64,000 nt of DNA from the NCBI RefSeq assembly GCF_904067545.1, contig NZ_LR881183.1, positions 686,277-750,276 of the forward strand, written 5' to 3'. Each line of letters opens with the position of its first letter. The stretch's first letter is position 1. Source of the stretch: Thermococcus camini (lineage in GTDB: Archaea; Methanobacteriota_B; Thermococci; Thermococcales; Thermococcaceae). The translations under genes were made by a program, and so were the position numbers. Shown in pieces: positions 27,980-37,051 of this stretch. The notes beneath the pieces are model-generated. The model had not been told where the DNA came from. It worked only from the letters and a program-made list of their open reading frames with translations, and made no database searches.

Positions 27980-29245
27980 CTAGAGCTTAGCCCTCTCGAA
28001 TTCTTCCTTTCTCTCCAGCGGTTTGGTTGCGTCTATTCCCCACTTTGCTGTCAGGCTCTTCTCCGCAGAGGGGTCCAGGGAACTGCCCCTGGCGTTGGGG
28101 ATAACCACAAGGTCCCTGTCGGCCTGGAAGCGCGTTGCTATCGCCCATTCCACTTCTCTGTCGTCGTATATGTCCACGTCCTCATCCACAACGACCACGT
28201 GCTTCAGGCTCGGGTGCCCGGCGAAGGCAGCAAGAATCGCATTCTTTCCGTCCCCGTCGTGCTGTTTGGTTATGCTCACCACCGCGTGGAGCCACATCGC
28301 ACCGCCCTCGGTCAGTCTTACGCCGTGAACTCTGGGAACAACCCTCTTAACGCTCGCGTAGATCTGCGGCTCCTTCGGCAGGCCCATAAGCATGAAATGC
28401 TCGTAGCCGCCGGGGAGAAGGGCATGGAAAACCGGTTCATCGACGTGGTACATTCTCTCAAAGACCACCACCGGCTGCTTCCTCACGTAGTCGTAGGTTC
28501 CGGTTATATCGACGAACGGTCCCTCGTCGGTCAGCTCGGGGAGTATCTTGGCCCCGAAAACGAACTCCGTCTCAACCGGGACGGGTATTCCTCCGAGGTC
28601 GAAGACTTCGAGGGGTCTTCCAAAGGCCCTCCGACTCATCGCCGAGGCTATCTCAAGCTCGCTTATGCCGTAGGCCACGCTCGTGGCTCCGGCAAGGAGG
28701 ATGTGGATCGGGTTCCCGACGACTATTCTGACGTCCAGCTCCTCCCCAGCCTCTGCCTTTTCCTTCCACATAGCGTACAGATGCCTCGGAACGAGCCTTA
28801 TGGCGGCTCTTTTATCGTCAATGACCATCATCCTGTGGAAGGACATGTTGACAAAGCCATTCTCGTCCCTGGCTATGACCATGGCGGATGTGAAGTACTG
28901 ACCGCCGTCCTTGGGGTAGTACTTTGGAATCGGAAGCTCGGTTAGTGAGAAGTCCCCGGTTGAGTTCGCCATGAAGGGGGCGCCGTCAACCGTCCTGTAG
29001 GGTTCGGGATTTTCCATGGCCCATGTCATCGTGTGAAGTATCTCCTCCCTCTCGATACCAAGGTAAGATGCAATCCTTTCCCTGGTGCTCCAGATGTTGC
29101 CCGCGACTTCCCATCCGTCCACGTCTTTGAAGAGGACGGGCCTATCGCGGTACTTCAGAAGATAACGCGTTACCCCGAGCTCTTTGCTTACCTGCTCCTT
29201 AACAACGACTGCATCATCAAACCGTTCAATGATTTCCCCCAGCAT
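27980..29245 (-). CDS. UbiD-family decarboxylase
   Basis: The 421-residue prenylated-FMN-dependent decarboxylase fold has the family's conserved ExxR-type and metal-binding segments ([41 protein letters not shown]). In most archaea a UbiD homolog decarboxylates trans-anhydromevalonate 5-phosphate in the modified mevalonate pathway. This gene is a good candidate for that role, since HMG-CoA reductase and cis-prenyltransferase are also in the window, but other UbiD substrates cannot be excluded. It converges on the ABC operon with 3 bp between stops. Confidence 0.88.
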   Translation of the reverse strand: MLGEIIERFDDAVVVKEQVSKELGVTRYLLKYRDRPVLFKDVDGWEVAGNIWSTRERIASYLGIEREEILHTMTWAMENPEPYRTVDGAPFMANSTGDFSLTELPIPKYYPKDGGQYFTSAMVIARDENGFVNMSFHRMMVIDDKRAAIRLVPRHLYAMWKEKAEAGEELDVRIVVGNPIHILLAGATSVAYGISELEIASAMSRRAFGRPLEVFDLGGIPVPVETEFVFGAKILPELTDEGPFVDITGTYDYVRKQPVVVFERMYHVDEPVFHALLPGGYEHFMLMGLPKEPQIYASVKRVVPRVHGVRLTEGGAMWLHAVVSITKQHDGDGKNAILAAFAGHPSLKHVVVVDEDVDIYDDREVEWAIATRFQADRDLVVIPNARGSSLDPSAEKSLTAKWGIDATKPLERKEEFERAKL

Positions 29246-29312
29246 TCTATCACCTTAGTTTGATGTTCCAAAAGGCCTATAAAGTCTTTTTCCAAACTTT
29301 CGGCGATTGGTC

Positions 29313-30713
29313 ATGCCTACGGTAACCCTCCGAATTCCCGATGGCTCCGCACTGGTTCGGATTGAGAAGGCAGATCCACAGGTGTATTTCAAAATCTACG
29401 AGCTGCTCAGCTACAAAAGGGACTTTGGCAAATGGGAAAAGCCAGAGAGCCTCTACGACCCATATGAGAAGACTTTTCCCGTTGGGGTTCTTCCGAGGGT
29501 CAAGAAGTTTCTCAACTGCAAGGGATACCGCGTCCGCGTGAAGGACGAGCGGCAGGTCAGGGGTGCCAAGCTGAACTCCACGTGGAACGAAAACTACAGC
29601 ATGCGCAGGTATCAGGAAAGGGCGGTTAAAAAGGCCCTCCGGGAGAAAATGGGTGTTCTGGCTCTTCCGGTTGGAAGCGGTAAGACCGTCGTTGGGCTGA
29701 GGATAATCCACGAGCTCGACCTCTCCGCGCTGATAGTCGTCCACACGAAGGAGCTTCTCTACCAGTGGGCGGACAAGGTTAGGGAAGTTTTGGGCGTTGA
29801 GCCGGGCATAGTCGGGGACAACAAATGGGAGGAGCGCGCCGTTACCATTGCCATGATACAGACCCTTCTCTCGAGAGGCGCGGAGAAGCTCCAGAACGAG
29901 TACGCGATCCTCATGTTCGACGAGTGCCACAGAACCTCCGCCGCCGAGAAGTTCTACCAGCTTGGCCTTTCGCTGCCCCAGGTATACCGCTTTGGCCTAT
30001 CTGCGACGCCGTGGAGGCGCATACGCGGTGAGGAGATCAAGATAGAGGCCGTTGTTGGGCCCACCATATTCGAGGTTCGCGCTGATGACCTCATAAAGGA
30101 AAAGTTCCTTGCGAAGCCGCGCTTTGAAATAATCACCTACGAGTCGAGCATGCCCTCCTTCAGCGAGCGCTACAAGGAACTGTACGAGGACATGATAATG
30201 AACAACGACGAGAGGAACCGGGCCGTGGCGGAGAAGGCCGCCGAGCTCGCCCGGAAGGGGCACCGAGTCCTCATCGACGTCAGGAGGATCGAGCACGGCA
30301 GGATACTCCGGAAGATGCTTGGCGAGATGGGCGTGAAGGCGGAGTTCCTGAGCTCAAAGAGCTCCAACCGCTGGGAGATACTTGAGGCGTTCAAGAACGG
30401 AGAGATTCCGGTTCTCATCTCGACACTCCTCAAGGAGGGCGTGGACATACCGGAGATTTCGGCGATAATACTTGCGGGAGGCGGCAAGAGCGATATCATG
30501 ACGATTCAGACAATAGGGCGCGCCCTGAGGCCGAAGAAGGGAATGAAGGCCGTTATAGTTGACGTTCAGGACGACGACCCCTTACTCTTCACCCACTTCA
30601 TCGAGCGGCAGAAGGCGCTCAAGCAGTACTACGGTAAATACTACGACAGGGAGATGGCCTCAAAGCTCGAGGAGAGTGTCACCAAAAAGGGCCGCCCTCG
30701 TAAGCGCTCTTGA
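29313..30713 (+). CDS. Superfamily II DNA helicase, XPB/Rad25-like
   Basis: The 466-residue helicase is related to XPB. An N-terminal damage-recognition-like domain (1-95) precedes the Q-region RRYQERAV. Motif I is LPVGSGKT, motif II the box MFDECH, motif III GLSATP, and motif VI TIGRALRPKKG. XPB's RED motif may correspond to RIRGEE. Archaeal XPB acts in DNA repair, often with the Bax1 nuclease, which is not adjacent. The start ATG 29313 is set by family length. Its 3' end overlaps truA by 54 bp in opposite orientation. Confidence 0.9.
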   Translation: MPTVTLRIPDGSALVRIEKADPQVYFKIYELLSYKRDFGKWEKPESLYDPYEKTFPVGVLPRVKKFLNCKGYRVRVKDERQVRGAKLNSTWNENYSMRRYQERAVKKALREKMGVLALPVGSGKTVVGLRIIHELDLSALIVVHTKELLYQWADKVREVLGVEPGIVGDNKWEERAVTIAMIQTLLSRGAEKLQNEYAILMFDECHRTSAAEKFYQLGLSLPQVYRFGLSATPWRRIRGEEIKIEAVVGPTIFEVRADDLIKEKFLAKPRFEIITYESSMPSFSERYKELYEDMIMNNDERNRAVAEKAAELARKGHRVLIDVRRIEHGRILRKMLGEMGVKAEFLSSKSSNRWEILEAFKNGEIPVLISTLLKEGVDIPEISAIILAGGGKSDIMTIQTIGRALRPKKGMKAVIVDVQDDDPLLFTHFIERQKALKQYYGKYYDREMASKLEESVTKKGRPRKRS

Positions 30714-31463
30714 GTAGCGTTCGAACAGGTCGCGTTTTGCTTTTTTGATTCCCCTTTCATCCGCCTGGAACTTCACGTCCGGGTATTCCATATGCCAGAG
30801 TATGAGTCCCTCGGGGGGCGCGGGGGGAACTTTTTTGCCATACTGTCCCTTGAGCATCATTTCGACCGTTTTGGGCTCCATGAGGCCAAGACCGCAGAAT
30901 CGGATTGCGTTAACTATTCTTCTCGCCATCTCCCACAGGAAGCTTTTTCCCTCGATTTCGATGATGTAGTAGCCCTGGCGCCCTATGACCTCAACCCGGA
31001 GGAGCTCTCTGATCGGATCCCTGCCGGGTTCAAGCCGGGAGAATGCCGAAAAGTCATGTTCGCCAACGAAGAGCGCCGCGCACTCTCTCATATCGCGCTC
31101 ATTGAAGCCCTCGTCAACCTGGTAGTAGCGGTAGGTCTTTGACCTCGCCTGGAACCTGGGGTGGAATCCCTCGGGAACCTCAGCAACGCCGAGAACCCAG
31201 AGATCCCTGAGGTGGTGGTTGAGAACCTCCGCGCGAACGAGGTCCGGTCTCGAGGCGACGTCAAAGGCCACGACGTTGAAGATTGCTGAAACTCCCCTGT
31301 CCGTTCTCGAGGCCCCCTTGAAGTTCGAGCTCTCGGCGTCCCTTATTATTCCGAGCTTCGACAGGGCCTTTATCAGCTCCCCTTCGACGGTTCTAACGTC
31401 GGGCTGCCTCTGAAAGCCATAGAACGCGCTGCCATCGTATGCCACTCTGAGTGCGAACCTCAT
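30660..31463 (-). CDS. truA: tRNA pseudouridine synthase A
   Basis: Makes pseudouridine in the anticodon arm (positions 38-40) of tRNAs. Start chosen at ATG 31463 (MRFALRVAYDGSAFYG), matching the family N-terminus; the frame to 31538 would read through the TATA box at about 31484-31491. The 267 residues carry the catalytic Asp in GASRTDRGVSA and the conserved FHPRFQARSKTYRYY and FLWEMARRIV segments. Converges with the helicase gene over 54 bp of shared coding DNA. Confidence 0.95.
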   Translation of the reverse strand: MRFALRVAYDGSAFYGFQRQPDVRTVEGELIKALSKLGIIRDAESSNFKGASRTDRGVSAIFNVVAFDVASRPDLVRAEVLNHHLRDLWVLGVAEVPEGFHPRFQARSKTYRYYQVDEGFNERDMRECAALFVGEHDFSAFSRLEPGRDPIRELLRVEVIGRQGYYIIEIEGKSFLWEMARRIVNAIRFCGLGLMEPKTVEMMLKGQYGKKVPPAPPEGLILWHMEYPDVKFQADERGIKKAKRDLFERYSRALTRAALFGDTLLEL

Positions 31464-31625
31464 GGTTGTTGGATGGGCCAGAGGGTATAAATGTCTTTTC
31501 CACGGTGCTGGTTGATACTGCGACGGATTATTTTGCAAATGTAAACCTCAATTTTGGATGCTGTTCAAGCGGGAGCGAGAAAAATTGATAAACCACGTCC
31601 ACAAAGTGTACCCGGAGGTGGGAGG

Positions 31626-31721
31626 ATGGATGCGATAATAGGGATTGAGGTGCTTGAGAACGTGACGAACTTCGAGATAATGTGCGCCCTTCTGGAGAAG
31701 AGGATAAAAATAGAGGATTAG
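31626..31721 (+). CDS. Candidate 31-codon small protein gene
   Basis: An ATG follows GGAGGTGGGAGG, a near-perfect ribosome site, with a TATA-like ATTGATAAAC at about 31583-31593. The 31-residue product begins MDAIIGIEVLENVTNFEI and ends KRIKIED: acidic, one probable amphipathic helix, with a single Cys. The stop TAG overlaps the convergent pheT stop by 4 bp. Arrangement of promoter, ribosome site and ORF argues for real translation. I know no homolog. Confidence 0.5.
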   Translation: MDAIIGIEVLENVTNFEIMCALLEKRIKIED

Positions 31722-33505
31722 AGGTACGGCGCCCGATAGAGCGGCCTTAGGAACATTTCAAACGCCGCCACGGGCATTTCTATTCCCCAGTTTTCCAGGA
31801 CTGCCGGGTGGACCTCCCCGATGATGCCGATCGGTTTTCCTTCGACGACTATTTTTCCTGCCCTCCCCGGAATGAAGCTCGGATGATCAATGCCCTCGAG
31901 CTCGTACCTGAAGCCGAGGTGGTGCATCACGCTCTCAAGTATCTCCTTGGCCTCGGTGAAGGTAACGCGCGGGTGGGCGAGGGCAACAGCCAGCTTGCTC
32001 TCACTGACCGTTTTGGTCTCCCTGCTCTCGTCTATGAGTGTAGCCTTTCCGACCTCGAAGATTCTCTGCGGGTACTCCTCGTGGGTGTTCTGGCTCAGGA
32101 AATCGAGGAGGCTTGGGATGAGCCAGACCCTCAGGGCGGACCACTTGGGGCTTATGGGGTTCTCTATCTCGACGAGCTCCGCCGGCGGGTGGCTGAAGCG
32201 GTCCTCACCGGGTTCGAGCAGCATCTTTCCGTACTGGGATTCCCTGTTCGTCAGGTTGAAGGTCATGACCTCCTGGAGGCCGTAGCCGACCATGAGCTCC
32301 CTGACGGCATCCTCGAACTCGATGAACTTGTCGCCCCTTCCCTGGACGGCAAGCTTTGGCTCCTCAGGTTCGATCTCGTTATAGCCGTAGGCTATGAGGA
32401 CATCCTCCAGAACGTCGCGGGCGTGCATTATGTCGTCGCGGAAGGCGGGATAGAGGAGGTTTGCCTTCCCGTCAACCAACTTGACATCGTACATCATTCT
32501 CTCGAGGAGGTCTTTGATCTCCTCGTCACTCAGCTCGAGCCCGGTGAGCCTCTTGATGTAGTCGAGCTCAACCTTGAAGGATTTGGGAGTTAAATCCGGT
32601 GTTTCAATTACTAACCAATCTGTTAGTTTCTCAATAGTTCGTAGTTTATCTTCAACATCCGGGGCTAAATAACTAACTAACTCATTAATATCCATATCAG
32701 GGTATACTACTTCCACACTCTTTATCTTCCCCCCGCGTTCAGCTAAAGCGGTAACCACGACGTTCAAAGCCAGCATGACTTTGTTCAGGTCCCAGCCGGT
32801 CACGTCGATGAAGACGTTTCTCGTCTCCGGGGTCACCCTGCCGGTTATCTCGGAGTTTATAATCGGGGGCATCGAGAGAACCTTACCCTCGCTGTCCACG
32901 AGGAGCGGGTAGTAGGGCTTGTCCTTGATGAGGTGGCCATACTCCCTGCCCTTCTCGTGCTTCTCAAGTATCTCCTCGAGAGTCATCTCCTCCTCGAAGC
33001 CCAGCGGAACGAACTTCTCGCTCTTCTCAGCGGCGCGGTAGTATATTGGCGGCTTCACCTTATCAAAGTCGAAGATGCCTATGGCGACCTCTCTTCTCCT
33101 CCTCCCGAAGGTTAAGGCCACCTTCTCCTGGAGGTTGATCATCTGCTTTAGCGCCTCTTCATCGAGGTTCAGTCCCTCAACTATTGCGTAGACACCATAC
33201 GGGCGGATGTTCTTCAGCTTCCCGTCAACGTAAACCGTTACGCCGCTGTCTTCCACTTTGTACCCGGGAAGACCGCTCTCGAAGCCGAGCGCCCAGCGTA
33301 TCTGCCTTGCTATTCCCTCGGCGCTCCAGAGGTCGGGCCTGTTGGTGTCCTTTGAGTCTGCCTTGAAGTAGATTTCACCGTCCTCCTCCCAGACGTCGTC
33401 CAGCTCGCACTTCGCGTAGAGGAAGAGGTCCTCCCACTCCTCAACGGTGAAGGTCTTCCCGACGAGCCTTTCCAGATCCCGCTTTGACACATCGAACTTG
33501 GGCAT
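31718..33505 (-). CDS. pheT: Phenylalanyl-tRNA synthetase beta subunit
   Basis: The 595-residue archaeal-type beta subunit is shorter than bacterial PheT and lacks the N-terminal tRNA-binding domain. B3/B4 editing and B5 parts are visible (DTNRPDLWSAEGIARQI, KSFKVELDYIKRLTG, FRDDIMHARDVLEDVLIAYGYNE). With PheS it makes the (alpha-beta)2 enzyme that charges tRNA-Phe. Start ATG 33505 follows GAGGTGAT, 9 bp after pheS. About 32586-32745 has strikingly AT-rich codons (TTA, GTA, AGT, CTA) unlike the rest of the gene. Confidence 0.95.
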   Translation of the reverse strand: MPKFDVSKRDLERLVGKTFTVEEWEDLFLYAKCELDDVWEEDGEIYFKADSKDTNRPDLWSAEGIARQIRWALGFESGLPGYKVEDSGVTVYVDGKLKNIRPYGVYAIVEGLNLDEEALKQMINLQEKVALTFGRRRREVAIGIFDFDKVKPPIYYRAAEKSEKFVPLGFEEEMTLEEILEKHEKGREYGHLIKDKPYYPLLVDSEGKVLSMPPIINSEITGRVTPETRNVFIDVTGWDLNKVMLALNVVVTALAERGGKIKSVEVVYPDMDINELVSYLAPDVEDKLRTIEKLTDWLVIETPDLTPKSFKVELDYIKRLTGLELSDEEIKDLLERMMYDVKLVDGKANLLYPAFRDDIMHARDVLEDVLIAYGYNEIEPEEPKLAVQGRGDKFIEFEDAVRELMVGYGLQEVMTFNLTNRESQYGKMLLEPGEDRFSHPPAELVEIENPISPKWSALRVWLIPSLLDFLSQNTHEEYPQRIFEVGKATLIDESRETKTVSESKLAVALAHPRVTFTEAKEILESVMHHLGFRYELEGIDHPSFIPGRAGKIVVEGKPIGIIGEVHPAVLENWGIEMPVAAFEMFLRPLYRAPYL

Positions 33506-33514
33506 GGTATCACC

Positions 33515-35017
33515 TCACCAGACCAGTCTCGCCTCCCTCAACCATCTGAGGTCATAGCTGAACAGGTAGCGGATGTCGTCTATTCCGAGTTTGAACATAG
33601 CAAGTCTGTCTATTCCTATCCCCCACGCTATCACCGGAACGTCAACTCCGAGGGCCTTCGTCATCTCCTCGCGGAAGATTCCGGCACCGCCGAACTCAAC
33701 CCAGCCGAGCTCGGGGTGGTAGGCGCTCATCTGAACGCTCGGCTCGGTGAACGGGTAGTAGTCCGGCAGGAACTTGACCTTCCTGGCCCCGGCTATCTCC
33801 ACCGCGAAGCGCTTGAGTATCCCGAGGAGGTTCCTGAAGTTCAAATCCTCGCCGACGACGAAGCCATCGACCTGGTTGAACTCTATGAGGTGGGTTCTGT
33901 CGAGGACGTCCGGGCGGAAGACACGCTGAATCGTGAAGTATTTTCCTGGTATCTCAACGCCCCTGGCGAGCTGTCTGCCGCTCAGGGCTGTACCGTGTGC
34001 CCTCGGCATGAGGAGCATGGCCCTCTCTGGCGACCAGACGTAGCCCCAGCCGCGGGAACCTGCCAAGCCGTGCTCGTGGGCAGCCTTGACGCTGGCGACG
34101 AGTTCCTCCATGGGCAGGTGGCCGTTCTTCGGGTATTTGAGCTGGTAGGTATCGGTCCAGTCTCTCGCCGGGTGGTTCTGGGGCTGGAAGAGCGCGTCGA
34201 AGTTCCAGAACTGGGTCTCTATGAGGCTGTCGGAGACCATCTCGATGAATCCCATCTCGATAAGTCTCTTCCGTATCTTGTCGAGAAAGGCCCTGTACGG
34301 CTGCTTCTTGCCCGGGTAAATCCTCCTGACCGGGGCCGAGATGTTAAAGCGCTTGAACTCGACCTCGCGCCATTTTCCAGACTTTATCAGCTCCGGGGTC
34401 AGGTTGGAGACCTCTTCCTTCAGCTCGATGCCCCTCTTCACGAGCTCCATTCCCTCGGGGGATATCTCGACGAGCCTCTCGGTAACGGAATCTTCCTCCG
34501 CAATCTTCCTTCTCTTGAGCTCTTTAACGGGAATGAGTCCTTCAATCTCCTCCAGAGGTACGGTCTTCCTCTCCGTGAGGAGCTTGAGGGCGGTATCAAT
34601 GGACCTCTCTTCCGCGCTGAGTCCCTTCTCGGTGATTTCGAGGACTAACTTCCCGTCCTCCTTCCTAACGCTCGCCCAGCTCTCCTTCCTCAGGAGGCCG
34701 ACTATAGGTTTCAGCTCATCCTCGCTGAGAACGTTCCTCAGGTCATCCAGGGTCGCCTTTTTCTTTTCCTTCAGAACCTCCAGCGCCCTCCGCTCAGGGA
34801 GGCCTATTTCAGCGTACTTTCTTCCGGTCTCGGTGAGCCTGACAACCCTCTCACTTTTCTCGTGGAGCTTCGCCAGCCCCTTGCTCTGAAGGCCGAGAAC
34901 CGCTCGCATAACAGCAACCTGATCCAGACCGGTCCTTTTGACGAGCTCTTCGAATTTAGTCTTTCCAACTTCGCTGAGCTTTATGAGCGTGAGTTTCTCC
35001 TGGTAGCTTAGCTCCAT
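33515..35017 (-). CDS. pheS: Phenylalanyl-tRNA synthetase alpha subunit
   Basis: The 500-residue catalytic subunit is archaeal/eukaryotic type. About 180 residues of tandem winged-helix domains ([14 protein letters not shown] onward) precede the class II core, for tRNA contacts. Core motifs: motif 1 near [22 protein letters not shown], motif 2 [17 protein letters not shown], and motif 3 [14 protein letters not shown]. Start ATG 35017 follows GGGAGGTGG. First gene of the pheST operon. Confidence 0.96.
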   Translation of the reverse strand: MELSYQEKLTLIKLSEVGKTKFEELVKRTGLDQVAVMRAVLGLQSKGLAKLHEKSERVVRLTETGRKYAEIGLPERRALEVLKEKKKATLDDLRNVLSEDELKPIVGLLRKESWASVRKEDGKLVLEITEKGLSAEERSIDTALKLLTERKTVPLEEIEGLIPVKELKRRKIAEEDSVTERLVEISPEGMELVKRGIELKEEVSNLTPELIKSGKWREVEFKRFNISAPVRRIYPGKKQPYRAFLDKIRKRLIEMGFIEMVSDSLIETQFWNFDALFQPQNHPARDWTDTYQLKYPKNGHLPMEELVASVKAAHEHGLAGSRGWGYVWSPERAMLLMPRAHGTALSGRQLARGVEIPGKYFTIQRVFRPDVLDRTHLIEFNQVDGFVVGEDLNFRNLLGILKRFAVEIAGARKVKFLPDYYPFTEPSVQMSAYHPELGWVEFGGAGIFREEMTKALGVDVPVIAWGIGIDRLAMFKLGIDDIRYLFSYDLRWLREARLVW

Positions 35018-35088
35018 AGTGCCACCTCCCTGGGGTGAGTTTGAGAGGAGTTACTTAAGAATTGCGGTGAAAGAAAAGGGGAGATAAT

Positions 35089-36141
35089 TCAACCCTTGTG
35101 CGGGAAGAACACGACCTTACCGGTCTTACCGGCCTTCATCAGCTCAAAGGCTTCCTCGAAGTCATCAAAGCCCTTGTACTTGTGGGTGATGACCGGGTCG
35201 AGGTTGAGCCTGCCGCTCTGGATGAGGCTTGAGACCGTGTACCAGGTCTCCCAGAGGTGCCTTCCGGTTATGCCGTGAACCTCGAGGGCCTTGAAGATTA
35301 TCAGGTTGTTGAAGTCCACCGTAACGTCCCTCGGGAAGAGGCCGAGAAGTGAGACCCTTCCTCCTGGAGTGGTGGCCGCTAGACCCTGCTCCAGAGCCTT
35401 GGGGGCGCCGCTGAACTCCAGGAAGACCTCAACGCCGGCGCCGTCGGTTATGTCCATAACCGCCTTGACGGGATCCTCCTCGAAGGGGTTGATGACGTAG
35501 TCGGCACCGACCTTCTTGGCCAGCTCGCGCCTGAACTCGCTCGGCTCGCTCACGATAACCGGGTAAGCCCCGGACGCCTTTGCAACGGCAATTCCAAGAA
35601 GTCCGAGCGGGCCTGCACCCGTTATAAGTGTGCTCCTTCCGGCTATCGGCCCCGCCAGAACGGTATCGACGGCATTGCCAAGCGGCTCCTGGAGCGCCGC
35701 GTACTCAGGGGGCATGTCCTTTGGGTTCTTCCAGGCGTTCTGGGCAGGAACTATCGCGTATTCCGCGAAAACACCGTCCATGTCAACGCCGAATATCTTG
35801 GTGTTCTGGCAGACGTGGTAGCGGTTGTGCCTGCAGGCGTAGCACTTGCCGCAGACGATGTGCGTTTCCGCGCTTATGTAGTCGCCGACCTCGAGGGTAT
35901 CAACGCCGGGTCCGACCTCGATGACCTCTCCAGCCACTTCGTGGCCCATGATCTGGGGTGGCTTGATCCTGCTCTGCGCCCACTCGTTCCACTCGTAGAT
36001 GTGGAGGTCGGTTCCGCAGATGCTGGTGGCGAGAACCTTGATGAGGACTTCGCCCGGTCCTGGCTTGGGAACATCAACCTCAACGAGCTCGGCACCATAA
36101 GCGGGCTTCGTTTTCATGATAGCCGGCATCTTTTCGGCCAT
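35089..36141 (-). CDS. tdh: L-threonine 3-dehydrogenase
   Basis: Zinc-dependent, NAD-linked enzyme of threonine breakdown to 2-amino-3-ketobutyrate. The 350 residues closely match the characterised T. kodakarensis enzyme. Catalytic zinc ligands: Cys in TSICGTD, His and Glu in GHEVAGE. The structural zinc site is [15 protein letters not shown]. The NAD fold is [17 protein letters not shown]. Start ATG 36141 follows GGAGATG; the frame to 36210 lacks support. TATA box GGTTTATATC at 36188-36197. Monocistronic, divergent from the MinD-like gene. Confidence 0.96.
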   Translation of the reverse strand: MAEKMPAIMKTKPAYGAELVEVDVPKPGPGEVLIKVLATSICGTDLHIYEWNEWAQSRIKPPQIMGHEVAGEVIEVGPGVDTLEVGDYISAETHIVCGKCYACRHNRYHVCQNTKIFGVDMDGVFAEYAIVPAQNAWKNPKDMPPEYAALQEPLGNAVDTVLAGPIAGRSTLITGAGPLGLLGIAVAKASGAYPVIVSEPSEFRRELAKKVGADYVINPFEEDPVKAVMDITDGAGVEVFLEFSGAPKALEQGLAATTPGGRVSLLGLFPRDVTVDFNNLIIFKALEVHGITGRHLWETWYTVSSLIQSGRLNLDPVITHKYKGFDDFEEAFELMKAGKTGKVVFFPHKG

Positions 36142-36290
36142 GGCAATCATCTCCTTAACATTTACATGGATATCTGAACGGGGGACGATATAAACCTTTT
36201 GTGGCGGCAATTGGAGGATGAGTGTTCCCTATCCCTATCGGAAACCTTATATCCCCTTTTGAGTATGTCCCCTGTGAAGGGGGTTTAGGG
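36142..36290. promoter_or_regulatory. Divergent promoters of tdh and the MinD-like gene
   Basis: The tdh TATA box reads GGTTTATATC on the minus strand at 36188-36197, about 47 nt before its ATG. The plus-strand gene has CCTTATAT at about 36245-36252, about 40 nt before its ATG. I saw no copy of the TATCAC-N5-GTGATA glycolytic motif. Confidence 0.5.
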
Positions 36291-37034
36291 ATGGCGCTCA
36301 TAGTAGTGACCGGCAGAGGCGGTGCCGGAAAGACCACGACAACGGCCAATTTCAGTACGTTTCTGGCCATGCGGGAGTACCGCGTCCTCGCGGTTGACGG
36401 CGACCTGTATCTCCCCAACCTTGGCTTTCACTTTGCTCTTGACACTGTTAAATATACCCTTCACTCGCTCCTGAAGAACCCCGATATAGACCCCGAATGG
36501 GCGATTTACCGGCATCCCCACACCGGTGTTCATGTGCTTCCGGGGAGCACCCAGCTCCAGGACGTTCTGGGCATCTCTCCGAGGAGACTTGTGGACATTC
36601 TGGACCGGGTGAAGTATAAGTTCGGTGTCGTCTTCGTTGATTCGCCCACAGGCATACCGTTCGACACCCTCCCGACTTTTGAGGTCGCAAACTACCAGCT
36701 TATAGTCGTCGAGATAGAGCGCTCGCCGATATACTCCTTTGAAACGATGGTTGAAAACGAGATAGAGAAGCTGAAGGCACTCGGCGAGAGGTACGGCCTC
36801 AATATAGGTGTGATCCTGAACAAGGTTCGTGAGTCTGCGGACGTTGTGGACAAGATCGTGGAGGCGGTCGAAGAAGATCTCGATGTCCCGGTTCTCGGAT
36901 GGATACCCTTTGACTACAACGTCCCCGAGTCCATCAATGTTGGAGTGCCCATAGTTAAATATGCCCCAAACAGTGATGCCTCGATAGCATTCCGGGAAGC
37001 CGGAGAGGTGCTTGAGGAGTGGATATTCGGCTGA
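36291..37034 (+). CDS. MinD/ParA-family ATPase
   Basis: The 247-residue protein has the SIMIBI fold. The deviant Walker A reads GRGGAGKTT, where the usual signature lysine of KGGxGKT is arginine. Switch II (VFVDSPTG) and the base-binding NKVRES segment are present. MinD-like proteins in Thermococcales are often multiple and of unclear role; there is no MinC/MinE or ParB partner nearby. Start ATG 36291 lies after AGGGGGTTTAGGG; the frame to 36222 lies upstream of the transcript start. It ends 17 bp before hmgA. Confidence 0.88.
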   Translation: MALIVVTGRGGAGKTTTTANFSTFLAMREYRVLAVDGDLYLPNLGFHFALDTVKYTLHSLLKNPDIDPEWAIYRHPHTGVHVLPGSTQLQDVLGISPRRLVDILDRVKYKFGVVFVDSPTGIPFDTLPTFEVANYQLIVVEIERSPIYSFETMVENEIEKLKALGERYGLNIGVILNKVRESADVVDKIVEAVEEDLDVPVLGWIPFDYNVPESINVGVPIVKYAPNSDASIAFREAGEVLEEWIFG

Positions 37035-37051
37035 TTTCTGGAGGTGTCGAT

